Origin: Candidatus Fimivivens faecavium
Lineage (GTDB): Bacteria; Bacillota; Clostridia; Oscillospirales; Ruminococcaceae
Assembly: GCA_018716105.1 (NCBI GenBank)
Contig: DVKH01000042.1
Coordinates: 124,001-188,000 of the forward strand
Direction of reading: 5' to 3'
Length of the DNA: 64,000 nucleotides
Below, in pieces: positions 25,245 to 34,491 of the stretch. Numbering within the stretch: position 1 is the stretch's first letter; each line of letters begins with the position of its first letter. Both the position numbers and the translations under genes were made by a program. Under the pieces are notes generated by a model. It did not search any database and had not been told where the DNA came from. It saw only the letters and a program-made list of their open reading frames with translations.

Positions 25245-26144
25245 ATGGAAATGGAATTTGATCTTCATTGTCACAGCAGAATGTCCGACGGCTCCTGTGA
25301 GCCGGAAGAGGTCGTCCGGCAGGCGGCGCGGGCGGGGCTTTCCGGCATCGCGCTGACCGACCACGACACGACGGCTGGAATCGGGCGCGCCGGGCGGGCG
25401 GGGAAACAGCTTGGGGTCGAGGTGGTCCCAGGGGTCGAGGTTTCGACAATCGATCCGGACAGCGGGCGGAAATTCCACCTGCTCGTCTACGCGCCGGCGG
25501 ACCTTTCGCCGTTGGAACCGCTTCTCGAGCGGATGCGGGAAAGCCGCAGGGAATGCGGCGAAGAGATGTTCCGGCGGGTTTCGCAGCGGATTCCGATCAC
25601 GAGGGAACAGGTTTCGCGCATCGGGGCGGAGAGCGGGATCTGGTTCCGGCAGCATCTCATGCAGGCGGCGATGGAGCTGGGATATACGCCCTCGATCTTT
25701 GGGGAGCTTTACCACGAGCTGTTTTCGCGCGGGGGCGGCTGCCTTGTGCCGCCGAGGTACAGCAGCCTCGAAGAAGCGCTCCCTGCGGCAAGGCGGACGG
25801 GCGGCGTCCTCGTGGCGGCGCATCCGGGGGTGTACCGGTCGATTGCGCTCACCGAGCGGCTCGCGCGGGAGGGCTGGATCGACGGGCTGGAGTTTGATTA
25901 TCCGCGCCGGAAGGATGAGGAAATCCCGGAGCTGACGCGCATCGCGGAGAAATACGGCCTCATCCGGACGGCTGGGACTGATTTTCACGGCTATTACACG
26001 CCGCGCCCGCATCCGATCGGTTCCTGCCGGGCGGGGGAGGAGACGGTTGGACGCATTTTGGCGCTCAGTGCGGAAAGGAAGGAAACGAAGGATGGAATAT
26101 TGTTACAAAACGAGGGGGACTTGTTCGACCGCGATCCGGATTGA
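25245..26144 (+). CDS. PHP-domain phosphoesterase (TrpH/YciV-like)
   Basis: A 299-residue metal-dependent phosphoesterase. FDLHCHSRMSDGSCEPEEVV gives the first His metal ligands, LTDHDTTAGI the second, VVPGVEVSTI, VLVAAHPGVY and TAGTDFHGYY the rest of the trinuclear site. Family members remove the 3' phosphate of 3',5'-bisphosphonucleosides or degrade short RNAs from the 5' end. The next gene overlaps its 3' end by 53 bases, so the two are cotranscribed. Confidence 0.9.
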   Translation: MEMEFDLHCHSRMSDGSCEPEEVVRQAARAGLSGIALTDHDTTAGIGRAGRAGKQLGVEVVPGVEVSTIDPDSGRKFHLLVYAPADLSPLEPLLERMRESRRECGEEMFRRVSQRIPITREQVSRIGAESGIWFRQHLMQAAMELGYTPSIFGELYHELFSRGGGCLVPPRYSSLEEALPAARRTGGVLVAAHPGVYRSIALTERLAREGWIDGLEFDYPRRKDEEIPELTRIAEKYGLIRTAGTDFHGYYTPRPHPIGSCRAGEETVGRILALSAERKETKDGILLQNEGDLFDRDPD

Positions 26145-26358
26145 ACTCGACGACGCGGACGTGATCCAATCGGTTGAGTTTCTAAACGGATGCGCCGGAA
26201 ACCTTTCCGGGATATCTAGGCTTGTGAAAGGGAAAAAAGCGGGCGAGATCATCGCGCTTTTGAAGGGGACGACCTGCGGGGGAAAGCCGACTTCCTGTCC
26301 GGACCAGCTCTCGAAGGCGCTGGAAGAGGCGCTGGAACTCAAAAAGCGGACGGCATAA
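26092..26358 (+). CDS. TSCPD domain protein (TIGR03905 family)
   Basis: An 88-residue protein. SVEFLNGCAGNLSGISRLVK and TTCGGKPTSCPDQLSKALEE match the TSCPD domain, whose cysteines suggest metal binding and which also occurs at the end of some ribonucleotide reductases. Stand-alone copies are common in anaerobic Firmicutes; their role is unknown. GGAAGGAAAC precedes the ATG at 26092, inside the 3' end of the PHP gene. Confidence 0.88.
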   Translation: MEYCYKTRGTCSTAIRIELDDADVIQSVEFLNGCAGNLSGISRLVKGKKAGEIIALLKGTTCGGKPTSCPDQLSKALEEALELKKRTA

Positions 26359-26397
26359 AATAACACGCGGACTTGAGGATGGAAGGGGGAACGGATC

Positions 26398-26967
26398 ATG
26401 CCGCAGACGGATCATGATGAGGACATCAAAATTGCGCCCGATGACATCACAAAGCTTTTTGAAGAGGAACGGCAGACTCCCGACGACGGGATTGACCTCT
26501 TTATCCGGCAGAAAAGCCTCGGAAACATTGAGCGCGCCAGAAAAGCGGGGGCCGCGCTTGCGGCCGACCTCCTGGACTGCGTCCGCGGCCGGCCGCCGGA
26601 AGGGATCGGCGGGGAGCTGTTTGAGCTGCAGACAAAGCTGCTGTTCGCCTACGCGGTCAACCGCGCGATCGAGGACCGGTCGCCGAACTCGATCCTCTCC
26701 CATGTGGCGCTGAGCAATTTCTACGAGGTGCTTGAAGAAGCGGAACCGGCGCTGTTTGAATCGATCAGCGGCGGCGCGGCGTTTTCGCTTTACCTCTACC
26801 TGCACCGCACCGGAAAGGAGAATCCGCGGGCGGTTGGGGAAACCTTCGCCAAGCTCTGTGAAGCGCAGGGAAACCCGGCGGTGATCCGCGCAGGAGAACA
26901 GGCGTTTCCCGCGTTTCTCTCTGCGTGTGAGGAGCGGATTCGAAAGGCGGGGTATCGAGGGGAATAA
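26398..26967 (+). CDS. Conserved-looking helical protein of unknown function
   Basis: A 189-residue, acidic, largely helical cytoplasmic protein without membrane segments or cysteine motifs. Segments such as ELQTKLLFAYAVNRAIEDRS, SNFYEVLEEAEPALF and AFSLYLYLHRTGKENPRAVG are regular amphipathic helices, so it is a real globular protein. AAGGGGGAACGG gives a good start. I do not recognise the family. It follows the TSCPD gene by 39 bases and ends at a terminator. Confidence 0.75.
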   Translation: MPQTDHDEDIKIAPDDITKLFEEERQTPDDGIDLFIRQKSLGNIERARKAGAALAADLLDCVRGRPPEGIGGELFELQTKLLFAYAVNRAIEDRSPNSILSHVALSNFYEVLEEAEPALFESISGGAAFSLYLYLHRTGKENPRAVGETFAKLCEAQGNPAVIRAGEQAFPAFLSACEERIRKAGYRGE

Positions 26968-26987
26968 AAAGCCGTTTCCAGGAATAA

Positions 26988-27021
26988 AAAAGCGATGGGC
27001 AGTTTTTGTCCCATCGCTTTT
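26988..27021 (+). terminator. Terminator after the 26398 gene
   Basis: AAAAGCGATGGG (26988-26999) pairs with CCCATCGCTTTT (27010-27021), 10-base loop, T run at the end. Confidence 0.8.
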
Positions 27022-27037
27022 GTTCATCCGGCCCGCC

Positions 27038-27066
27038 TTGCGGCGCCGGGCAAAACATGATAAAAT
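27038..27066 (+). promoter_or_regulatory. Promoter of the 27099 membrane protein gene
   Basis: TTGCGG (27038-27043), 17 bases, TAAAAT (27061-27066), about 33 bases before the ATG. Confidence 0.6.
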
Positions 27067-27098
27067 ACATTTGTTCTGTGTGGAGAGGAGGCGTTGGA

Positions 27099-27497
27099 AT
27101 GCTGAGGAACGGCTGCCGTTTCCTGGTGCTGGCAAGGACGCTTGTGCGGGTCGGCGGATTGATCGCGCTGCTGATGATGCAGGTGCGGGATCTGCCGCCG
27201 GCGGTTCTCATCTTGTCCGGCGTTCTGCTTCTCTGCGGCGTCTGGGTGTCGGCCCCGCACCGGCATAAACTGCCGGGCTGGATGCTGACCGGATATTTTG
27301 CGGCGGAAGCGGCGGTTGACGCGGCGAACCTTCTCCTGATCCGAACCTACTATCCTCTGAAAATCGGGTATTGGGTGACTGCGCTGACCGGGAACGTCCT
27401 CGACGTGATTGTGTCTGCCGTCTGCGTTTACCTGCTTGTTTTGACGCCTGGCGAAAGGCGGGACAAACCCGGGGCGAAGAACGCCGGAAAAGCTTAA
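27099..27497 (+). CDS. Small integral membrane protein, unknown function
   Basis: A 132-residue protein with four hydrophobic stretches: FLVLARTLVRVGGLIALLMM, AVLILSGVLLLCGVWVSA, MLTGYFAAEAAVDAANLLL and VIVSAVCVYLLVL. The ATG at 27099 is preceded by GAGGAGG; an earlier frame from 27006 crosses the promoter. I do not recognise the family. The stop overlaps that of the convergent DedA-like gene. Confidence 0.7.
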   Translation: MLRNGCRFLVLARTLVRVGGLIALLMMQVRDLPPAVLILSGVLLLCGVWVSAPHRHKLPGWMLTGYFAAEAAVDAANLLLIRTYYPLKIGYWVTALTGNVLDVIVSAVCVYLLVLTPGERRDKPGAKNAGKA

Positions 27498-28210
27498 GGC
27501 CTTTTTTTCGGCTCGTTTTCGTTCCCGCCGAACCGGCTGAGGATTTTGTCGTGAAACACGAGGCCGGCGGCGCCGAGCGCGCCCACAACGAGAATCAGAG
27601 CGACCGAGAGGCCGAAGTTGCCGTCCGCGATCAGGCCGCCCGCCGCAGTCGAAAACAGGATTGTCGGGACGCGGGCGAGCGAGGAATAGAGAAAATAGCG
27701 GACGGGCTTTACGTCTGTCAGGCCCGCGAGATAGGTTAGAACATCCTTTGGCGTGCCGGGGATGAGGAACAGGAGGAACACCAGCGGCTCAAATTTTGGG
27801 GAATGGGTGAGCGCGGTGTAGCGGTCGAGGGTTTCCTCCGAAATAAAGCGGCGGACCAGCGGCCGGCCGAACCGCTTGGAGAGATAATAGACCAGGACGG
27901 TGCCGGCCAGCACGCCGGCATAAGTGACGGCGATCCCGCCGAGCGCGCCGTAGAGAAGGCCGGCGGCGACCTCAAGGGGCTTTCCGGGCAGCACCACGAA
28001 AACAATCTGGACGACCTGGAGCGCGACGATGACAAAAAACGTCCACGGGCCGAACGATGCGAGCCAGCCGGAGAGCTGCTGCTGCGCCGCGGGGTCGAAG
28101 AAAAAGCGCCAGAGCCAGGGCAGGCAGGCCCAGAGAGCCGCGGCGGCTGCGATGACCGCCCCGGCCGAGACCAGGACGGCAATCATTTTAAAAAGCTTTT
28201 TGCTGTTCAT
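27494..28210 (-). CDS. TVP38/TMEM64 (DedA/VTT) family membrane protein
   Basis: A 238-residue polytopic protein. QIVFVVLPGKPLEVAAGLLY and LFLIPGTPKDVLTYLAGLT are the paired re-entrant motifs (P-G-x-P) of the VTT/DedA fold, which includes lipid scramblases and undecaprenyl-phosphate flippases. AGVLAGTVLVYYLSKRFGRP lies between them. Start at 28210 is preceded by AAAGGA; longer in-frame ATGs lack a site. Substrate unknown; phospholipid or undecaprenyl phosphate is plausible from the family. Confidence 0.9.
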   Translation of the reverse strand: MNSKKLFKMIAVLVSAGAVIAAAAALWACLPWLWRFFFDPAAQQQLSGWLASFGPWTFFVIVALQVVQIVFVVLPGKPLEVAAGLLYGALGGIAVTYAGVLAGTVLVYYLSKRFGRPLVRRFISEETLDRYTALTHSPKFEPLVFLLFLIPGTPKDVLTYLAGLTDVKPVRYFLYSSLARVPTILFSTAAGGLIADGNFGLSVALILVVGALGAAGLVFHDKILSRFGGNENEPKKRP

Positions 28211-28305
28211 GACAATCCTTTCTTTTGAAAGAGAGTATAGCACAAGCCGCCTTAAAACAAAAGGCGGCGATGTTTCAAAATTATGAGGAGGCTTTGAACG
28301 AAGCG

Positions 28306-28899
28306 ATGATGCGGGATGCTTTTACCGCCGGGATTGAACCAGGCGGCCTCACGAGCGGCGTGGAAATCCGGATGCTGGTCTGTTATCTGCTCGACGCTGT
28401 AAAAAAGCCGCTTTCCTTTGAACAGATCAACGACGCGCTCCAGAGCGAGGGATTGGTCAACTATTTTGAGCTGGCGCTTGCGGTTTCGAGGCTGGCGGCC
28501 TCCGCCCACATCGACGAGAGCGAAACCGGGGACGGGGTGCGGATGCTCTCGATTACCGAACTCGGTTCCCGGGCGGCGGCGACCTTCGAGAAGTCGATCC
28601 CGCTGAGCGTGCGGGAAAAAGCGCTCCGCTCCGTGCGCAAGAAGCTCCTGCGGGAGCGGCTGGAAAAACAAAACAGCGTCAAGGTTGAAAAGACGAGCGA
28701 CGGATATCAGGTTTCATTTTCGATCGCCGACGTAGGGACCGATCTGTTAAACCTTTCGCTTTTCGTCCCGACGAAAGACTATGGGGATGAGATCAGGGAG
28801 CGGTTTCTAAAGGATCCCACAGTAATTTACCGGCAGATTGTGGCCGTTCTGACCGGGGAGGTTCTCCCCGACGGCGGGCTTGGCGACGAGGAAAATTGA
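28306..28899 (+). CDS. DUF4364 family protein
   Basis: About 197 residues. DAFTAGIEPGGLTSGVEIRM followed by LVCYLLDAVKKPLSFEQIND is the typical N-terminus of this clostridial family, which looks like a winged-helix regulator plus a C-terminal domain (VSFSIADVGTDLLNLSLFVP). I chose ATG 28306 because the family consensus begins there; GAGGAGG is 14 bases away, a little far, and 28270 is an alternative start. Function is unknown. It is divergent from the DedA-like gene. Confidence 0.8.
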   Translation: MMRDAFTAGIEPGGLTSGVEIRMLVCYLLDAVKKPLSFEQINDALQSEGLVNYFELALAVSRLAASAHIDESETGDGVRMLSITELGSRAAATFEKSIPLSVREKALRSVRKKLLRERLEKQNSVKVEKTSDGYQVSFSIADVGTDLLNLSLFVPTKDYGDEIRERFLKDPTVIYRQIVAVLTGEVLPDGGLGDEEN

Positions 28900-29622
28900 T
28901 GTAAAAGGCGGACGGCGCCGTTTGTTTTATACTGGGGAGGGGATCCCATAAGACGGCCGGGCCGCTGCTTTCGGCGATTTCCCGGGTGAAGCGGCCGCTT
29001 TTGCCGGCGGCAGGCAATTGCATGTTCCCGGCGCGGCGCTCTGCTGGCGGAGGGGATCGGGACGGCCCGCCGGAATCGCGGCGGCCGCCCGGGAAGCGGT
29101 TTTATCAGTGCATTGGCAAAGACGCTGAAAAGCCTGCTGATGCGTTTTTGGCTTCGCGGCGAAAATCAGTTAAAATGTTGTTTCGGCTTGTTATAGGAAC
29201 GATGAGAAAAGCCGGCCCTGAAGGGGCCGGCTTTTCTCATTTGCCCCTCCGGCAAAATGGGGGACGGTTCCCCGGGCTTTGTCCCCCATGCGCAGGGGGA
29301 TCAGCCAATGAGATATCGCATTTGCGTCAAGCGGAATCGAAAGCAGAACCAGTCGGACCCGCTCCGCCTTATTACAAAACCCTGATCAGGCTTTTGGCGT
29401 TGTCGAAAAGAACGCGGCGGTTTTGGAACAAGCCCGCTGCTCCGCTGAAGGACAGCCCGTACTATTTGTCCGCGCCGCCGAATAGAATGGAGGTAACGGA
29501 AGGCAGTTTAAAGGAGGACAAAATGTGAAGCAAAGGAGAAGAAACGCCCGCCCGGCCCGCAGCGGCCGGGACAAGCGCCCCATGCGGGCCGGATTGGAAC
29601 ACGGAAAGGAATGGACGGTGCG
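28900..29622. other. Gene-free region with promoter and hairpin
   Basis: About 720 bases without a convincing protein gene. The longest frame (28986-29528) is Arg/Pro/Gly-rich and crosses a perfect inverted repeat, so I reject it. It contains a promoter followed closely by a strong hairpin (29148-29240) and a 13-codon frame at 29488-29529 before the ATPase. Confidence 0.5.
29148..29240 (+). ncRNA. Candidate short transcript: promoter then 17-bp hairpin
   Basis: TTGGCT (29148-29153), 17 bases, TAAAAT (29171-29176), then a perfect 17-base inverted repeat 29202-29218/29224-29240 with a 5-base loop. A transcript starting near 29183 would be about 60 bases and end in the hairpin, like a small RNA or a very early attenuator. 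The T tract is short, so termination is uncertain. Confidence 0.35.
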
Positions 29623-32373
29623 ATGAGAAGAGAAGAGGAAGCCGGCGGCCTCACCTGGCGAGAGGCGGCGCAGAGGCTCGAGCAGTACGGCGCGAACGCG
29701 CTGGCCTCGAAAAAGCGTATTTCCGCCATGAAGATTTTCGCGGGGCAGTTCAGGGACCTGATGGTTCTGATCCTGCTGGCGGCGACGGCGGTGTCGGCAG
29801 CGCTCGGCGAGGCCGGGGAAGCGCTGACCATCGTTGTGATTGTGCTGATCAACGCGCTCCTGGGCTTTTTCCAGGAATACCGGACCGAGAAAACGCTCGA
29901 CGCGCTGAAAAAACTCTCCGCCCCGGAGTGCGAGGTGCTCCGCGACGGGACGAAACAGACCATCGACGCCGCGCTTGTGGTTCCGGACGATATCCTCCTG
30001 ATCAAAGCCGGCGACCGGATCGCGGCGGACGGCGTCGTCTTATCGGCGGCGGCGCTCGCCTGCGACGAGTCGATGCTGACCGGCGAGAGCGACGCATGCG
30101 AGAAGCGCCCCGCAACAGGGGACATGCCGGACAAACAGTCGGCGAAAGAATCGATGGTGTTTATGGGGACGACGGTGGTCAAGGGCCGGGGAACCGTCCG
30201 GGTGACCGCCACCGGCATGTCGACCGAGATGGGCGCGATCGCCGGGATGCTCGATGAAATCGAGGAGGACCCGACGCCGCTTCAGAAGAAACTGGACCAG
30301 GTTGGCAGGGTGATCGGATACGGGTGCCTTCTGATCTGTGCAATTGTCGCAGGGACTGGGATCCTGCGGGGAGAGAGTCCGCTCGATATGCTGATCACGG
30401 GGATCTCGCTCGCCGTGGCGGCGGTGCCGGAGGGGCTCCCGGCGATTGTGACCATCTCGCTCGCGCTTGCGGTTAGGAGAATTTTAAAGCGCAACGCGCT
30501 GATCAAAAAACTGCACGCTGTGGAGACTCTTGGCTGCGCGACGGTGGTCTGTTCCGACAAGACCGGGACGCTGACCGAAAACCGGATGACGGCAAAGCGG
30601 GTGTTTACCCTTTCCCAGGAGATGGACCTCGACCGGCCGGAGGACCGGGAAAAGGCGGAGCGCTCCGCCTCGGCGAAAAAGCTGTTCGAGACGGCGGCCT
30701 TCTGCAACAACGCCTCGATGGCCCGCCAGAAGCGCGGCTTTCTGGGGCAGGCGAAGCAGGTTGCCGAGGGGGAACCGACCGAAGCGGCGCTTCTGCGGCT
30801 GGCGAGCGAATTCGGCGTTTCGCAAAGCGATTTTTACCGGACTGACGAACTCCCGTTTGATTCGGCGAGAAAACGGATGAGCGTCTACGGGACCGATTCG
30901 AAGGGGAAGCAGGTTCTCTTCGTCAAGGGGGCGCCCGACCTTTTGCTGCCGCGGTGCGTTTCGGTCCTGACCGATGGGGGCGTGCAGAAGATGACGGCGC
31001 TTCACCGCGACCGGATCAGCCGCGCGCAGGAGAGGATGGCCTCCGACGCGCTGCGGGTGCTCGGCTTTGCGTACCGGGAGTATCCGGCCGGAACGCCGTT
31101 TGACCGGGCGGAGAACGGGCTTGTCTTCGTCGGGCTCGCGGGGTTGATGGATCCGCCGAGGAAGGAGGCCTTCGATGCGGTCGCGGCGTGCCGGACGGCG
31201 AAGATCCGCCCGGTGATGATCACCGGCGACCACAGCATCACGGCGAAGGCGATCGCCTCACAGCTCGACATCTTCCGGGAAGGGGACGTCCTTCTGACCG
31301 GCGAAATGCTCGACCGGATGAGCGACGAGGAGCTTTCGCAGGCCTGTGAAAAATGCTCGGTCTACGCGCGGGTGACGCCGGGGCATAAGCTCCGGATCGT
31401 CAGGGCGCTCAAACGCCGGGGAGAGATCGTCGCGATGACCGGCGACGGGGTCAACGACGCGCCCGCCCTCAAGGAGGCGAACATCGGCGTGGCGATGGGG
31501 ATCGGCGGAACCGACGTGACCAAAGAGGCGGCCTCGGTCATCCTGCTCGACGACAACTTTGCGACGCTGGTCGCGGCGATCGAGGAGGGGCGGGTGATCT
31601 TCAAGAACATTCGAAGGTTCCTTCGGTATCTCCTCTCCTGCAACACCGGCGAGGTGATCACCATGTTCTTCGGGATGCTGATGGGGATGCCGGTGGTGCT
31701 CACGCCGATCCAGCTCCTTCTGGTGAACCTGGTCACCGACGGATTGCCGGCGATCGCGCTCGGGCTCGAAAAGGCGGACCGGGATGTGATGAAGGAGAAG
31801 CCCAGGGACGCCGAAGCTTCGATCTTCTCCGACGGACTGATGGGGAAGATCGTCACGCGCGGGATCCTGATCGGCCTGACAACGCTGGGGGTGTTCTCGT
31901 TCTTCGCGTCCGCCTATGGCGACCTCACCGTGGCGCGGACCGGGGCGCTGATGACCCTCATCATGACGCAACTGTTCCATGTGTTTGAGTGCCGGTCGGA
32001 AAAGCGGGGTATCCTCGAACTCAATCCGTTTTCCAATCCGCTTCTGTTTGCGTCTGTGCTGATCTCGATTTCGGTGATGCTCGGGGCGCTGTATGTGCCG
32101 GCGGTGTCGGCGCTCTTCCTGACCGCGCCGCTTTCCCGGGCGCAGGTTCTGATTATCATTCTGTGCAGCATGATGGTGCCGATTTTTTCCTCGGTTTCGC
32201 TGACACTTTCGCGCCATGCGAGGAGAATCATCCCGGCGAACACCTCGCTGGTGCCGGTGATGGCGGGTCCCGGCGGGCGTTCGCCAAAGCCGCCGAAGCC
32301 GCCGAAACCCGCCAGGCCGCCGAAAAAGCCGCGGCGCAGGATCGGGGGCGGCGACCTTCTGAGCCGCCTGTAG
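29623..32373 (+). CDS. P-type cation (calcium-type) ATPase, copy 1
   Basis: A 916-residue type-II P-type ATPase pumping cations out of the cytoplasm. The actuator domain has LTGESDACEK (TGES); M4 has AVPEGLPAIVTISLAL; the phosphorylation motif is [17 protein letters not shown] binding LFVKGAPDLLL; hinge [21 protein letters not shown] and the overall order suggest Ca2+ or another divalent ion. ATG 29623 fits spacing from AAAGGA; 29611 is an alternative. The last about 30 residues are an unusual Pro/Lys/Arg-rich cytoplasmic tail (SPKPPKPPKPARPPKKPRRR). Confidence 0.95.
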   Translation: MRREEEAGGLTWREAAQRLEQYGANALASKKRISAMKIFAGQFRDLMVLILLAATAVSAALGEAGEALTIVVIVLINALLGFFQEYRTEKTLDALKKLSAPECEVLRDGTKQTIDAALVVPDDILLIKAGDRIAADGVVLSAAALACDESMLTGESDACEKRPATGDMPDKQSAKESMVFMGTTVVKGRGTVRVTATGMSTEMGAIAGMLDEIEEDPTPLQKKLDQVGRVIGYGCLLICAIVAGTGILRGESPLDMLITGISLAVAAVPEGLPAIVTISLALAVRRILKRNALIKKLHAVETLGCATVVCSDKTGTLTENRMTAKRVFTLSQEMDLDRPEDREKAERSASAKKLFETAAFCNNASMARQKRGFLGQAKQVAEGEPTEAALLRLASEFGVSQSDFYRTDELPFDSARKRMSVYGTDSKGKQVLFVKGAPDLLLPRCVSVLTDGGVQKMTALHRDRISRAQERMASDALRVLGFAYREYPAGTPFDRAENGLVFVGLAGLMDPPRKEAFDAVAACRTAKIRPVMITGDHSITAKAIASQLDIFREGDVLLTGEMLDRMSDEELSQACEKCSVYARVTPGHKLRIVRALKRRGEIVAMTGDGVNDAPALKEANIGVAMGIGGTDVTKEAASVILLDDNFATLVAAIEEGRVIFKNIRRFLRYLLSCNTGEVITMFFGMLMGMPVVLTPIQLLLVNLVTDGLPAIALGLEKADRDVMKEKPRDAEASIFSDGLMGKIVTRGILIGLTTLGVFSFFASAYGDLTVARTGALMTLIMTQLFHVFECRSEKRGILELNPFSNPLLFASVLISISVMLGALYVPAVSALFLTAPLSRAQVLIIILCSMMVPIFSSVSLTLSRHARRIIPANTSLVPVMAGPGGRSPKPPKPPKPARPPKKPRRRIGGGDLLSRL

Positions 32374-32393
32374 CGGGACGCAGAAACGGATAG

Positions 32394-32438
32394 AAACGCC
32401 CGGCAGCGCGCGCAAGGCTGTTGCCGGGCGTTTGGGTT
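32394..32438 (+). terminator. Terminator after ATPase copy 1
   Basis: AAACGCCCGGCA (32394-32405) pairs with TGCCGGGCGTTT (32422-32433); T-rich sequence follows. Confidence 0.75.
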
Positions 32439-32446
32439 TTATGTTT

Positions 32447-32827
32447 TCAGCCGCGGCCCTTGAGGGAGCGGCCGCAGCGGCGGCAGAATTGATCCTCCGG
32501 GCCGGCCCCGGCCCCGCAGGAGGGGCAGCGAAGCCCGAGGTTGTCCCGCAGAAGGCGCAGCGAACCCGCCGGCGGGGCGAGGGAAGGGTCAGCGTCCAAA
32601 CGCTTTGCATATTCAGCGGAAACTTCGAACATGCTTGCGCAGCTGGGGCAGGTTGCAAACCAGACCGCGCCGTATTTGAGGAGCGGGATGAAAAAGACGT
32701 GGGCGTAGCCGTATTTTTGGGTGACATGGAAGCGAACCCGGCTGCCGCAGACGGGGCAGGCCGTTTCCCCTGTTTCGCCGGCGGGAACGGCTTTGGAACC
32801 GGTTCCAAAAATTCCAATCAAAAACAT
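32447..32827 (-). CDS. Zinc-ribbon protein
   Basis: A 126-residue protein with four CxxC pairs: CPVC and CPSC flank a hydrophobic stretch (HVFFIPLLKYGAVWFATC), and CPSC plus CRRC form a C-terminal zinc ribbon (GLRCPSCGAGAGPEDQFCRR). Such double-ribbon proteins are widespread in clostridia without known function. GGAGAGGAG precedes the ATG at 32827. It is convergent to the ATPase and has a plausible -10 (TATACT) upstream on the minus strand. Confidence 0.8.
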   Translation of the reverse strand: MFLIGIFGTGSKAVPAGETGETACPVCGSRVRFHVTQKYGYAHVFFIPLLKYGAVWFATCPSCASMFEVSAEYAKRLDADPSLAPPAGSLRLLRDNLGLRCPSCGAGAGPEDQFCRRCGRSLKGRG

Positions 32828-33063
32828 ATGGCATCTCCTCTCCATTTCCAGTATAATATATTCTGTGTGACGGCGAATTGCGACAAAACCGCCGCGCGAC
32901 GGATTTCATCTGACATAAAGGAACATCGTTCTCCCCGGCAATAATTTGCCGGACGGGGAACACCTAATATCTGTGAAAGAGATTCAAAACGGTTTCAGGC
33001 CGCAGTTCCGTTTGGACTGCGTGATTTGAAATATGGAATTTAGAGGACCCGAGAGGTGGAACC

Positions 33064-34467
33064 ATGAAAAAAACGCTGTCCCTGTTTGCCGCTGCAATAA
33101 TTCTGTTCGTCTCCGCTGGATGCCAGAAGGCCCCGGCGGGGCCTGTCCCGTCCGTTTCACCGGCGGTTTCCTCCGCGCCTGCCGCGGCCCCCGAGGCCGT
33201 TTATCCGGCGGAGATGCCCTCTTCGATGGAGAAGCTCCCCGAAGGCGCGGGCATATCGGCTTCGACCGGTTTTTCGAAAGTGCCAGTCAGCGTGGGGAAC
33301 ACCTTTGTCGAGGATCCGTCTTCCTCCGAAGCGCCAGCCGCCCAGCCGGCGCCTGACCCGGTTCCGGAAGAGGTGAGAGCGATCTGGATCTCCTACCTCG
33401 ATTTCTACACGATCGCGAGGAACAAGAGCGAAGCCGAGTTTACCGCGAACATCGCCGAGGTGTTTCAAAAGAGCAGGGATTTCGGGCTCAACACCGTTTT
33501 CGTGCAGGTACGGCCGTTTGGCGACGCGATGTATGAGTCGCAGATCTTCCCGTGGTCGAACGTTCTGACCGGGACCGAAGGGGTTGACCCGGGGTATGAT
33601 CCGCTCGCGATCATGGTGCAGGAGGCCAAAAAGCAGGGCCTCCGGATCGAGGCGTGGGTCAATCCCTATCGCATCAAGTATGCCGGTTCGAACTGGGAAA
33701 TGTCAAGCGATAATCCCGCGGTTTCGTACATGAACTCCGGGAGCGGCGCGGTGATCGAATACGCGGGCGGCATTTCCTATAATCCGGCGAGCAAGACCGC
33801 GCAGCAGCTGATCATTGACGGCGTGGTCGAGATTGTTGAAAACTATGACGTCGACGGCATCCACTTTGACGATTATTTCTATCCGACGACCGACACGGCT
33901 TTTGACAAGGCGTATTACAACGCTTATTTAAATGCGGGCGGAACGCTCTCGCTCTCCGACTGGCGCCGCGAAAACGTCAACGCCCTCGTCCGCGGCGTCT
34001 ATGCCGCAGTGAAGCAGGCGAACCCGAACGTCCTGTTCGGCATCAGCCCGCAGGCGCGGGTCGACGTCAACTACAACACGCAGTATGCGGACGTTCAAAA
34101 ATGGCTGAGCGAACCGGGCTATGTCGACTATATCTGTCCGCAGATTTATTTTGGATTTGAAAACCAGGCGGCGCCGTTTTCGGGCACCCTTGCCGAGTGG
34201 AACCGGATGGCCGAGGGTTCGGGCGCGGCGCTCTATGTCGGCCTCGCAGCCTACAAATGCGGAACGGTGGACAATTACGCCGGAAGCGGTAAGAACGAAT
34301 GGCTCAATTCCACCGACATGATGGCGAGAATGGTGGCGGAGAGCCGGGAACAATCCTCCTACGGCGGTTTCGTGCTTTACCGGTATGATTCGCTGTTCCG
34401 TCCGGAAGCGGCGGTTTCTGGGATCATTGCCGAAGAACGCGAAAACTTAAAGGCTATTCTTGATTAG
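33064..34467 (+). CDS. GHL10-family glycosidase-like lipoprotein
   Basis: A 467-residue exported lipoprotein: signal MKKTLSLFAAAIILFVSAGC has lipobox VSAGC with Cys 20. A Ser/Pro/Ala-rich linker precedes a GHL10 TIM-barrel (PF02638-like): AIWISYLDFYTIARNKSEAE, LNTVFVQVRPFGDAMYES, IEAWVNPYRI, YDVDGIHFDDYFYPT (acidic active-site candidates) and FGISPQARVDV. The family acts on cell-surface glycans, probably peptidoglycan-related. The next gene encodes an amidase whose N-terminal domain looks like a degenerate copy of this one. Confidence 0.9.
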   Translation: MKKTLSLFAAAIILFVSAGCQKAPAGPVPSVSPAVSSAPAAAPEAVYPAEMPSSMEKLPEGAGISASTGFSKVPVSVGNTFVEDPSSSEAPAAQPAPDPVPEEVRAIWISYLDFYTIARNKSEAEFTANIAEVFQKSRDFGLNTVFVQVRPFGDAMYESQIFPWSNVLTGTEGVDPGYDPLAIMVQEAKKQGLRIEAWVNPYRIKYAGSNWEMSSDNPAVSYMNSGSGAVIEYAGGISYNPASKTAQQLIIDGVVEIVENYDVDGIHFDDYFYPTTDTAFDKAYYNAYLNAGGTLSLSDWRRENVNALVRGVYAAVKQANPNVLFGISPQARVDVNYNTQYADVQKWLSEPGYVDYICPQIYFGFENQAAPFSGTLAEWNRMAEGSGAALYVGLAAYKCGTVDNYAGSGKNEWLNSTDMMARMVAESREQSSYGGFVLYRYDSLFRPEAAVSGIIAEERENLKAILD

Positions 34468-34491
34468 CCGTATGCCTGAAGGGGAACAAAG

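Noticed and set aside
28986..29528. 180-codon plus-strand frame in the gap before ATPase copy 1
   Set aside because: Arg/Pro/Gly-rich, without domain pattern, and it runs through a perfect 17-base inverted repeat; most likely non-coding.
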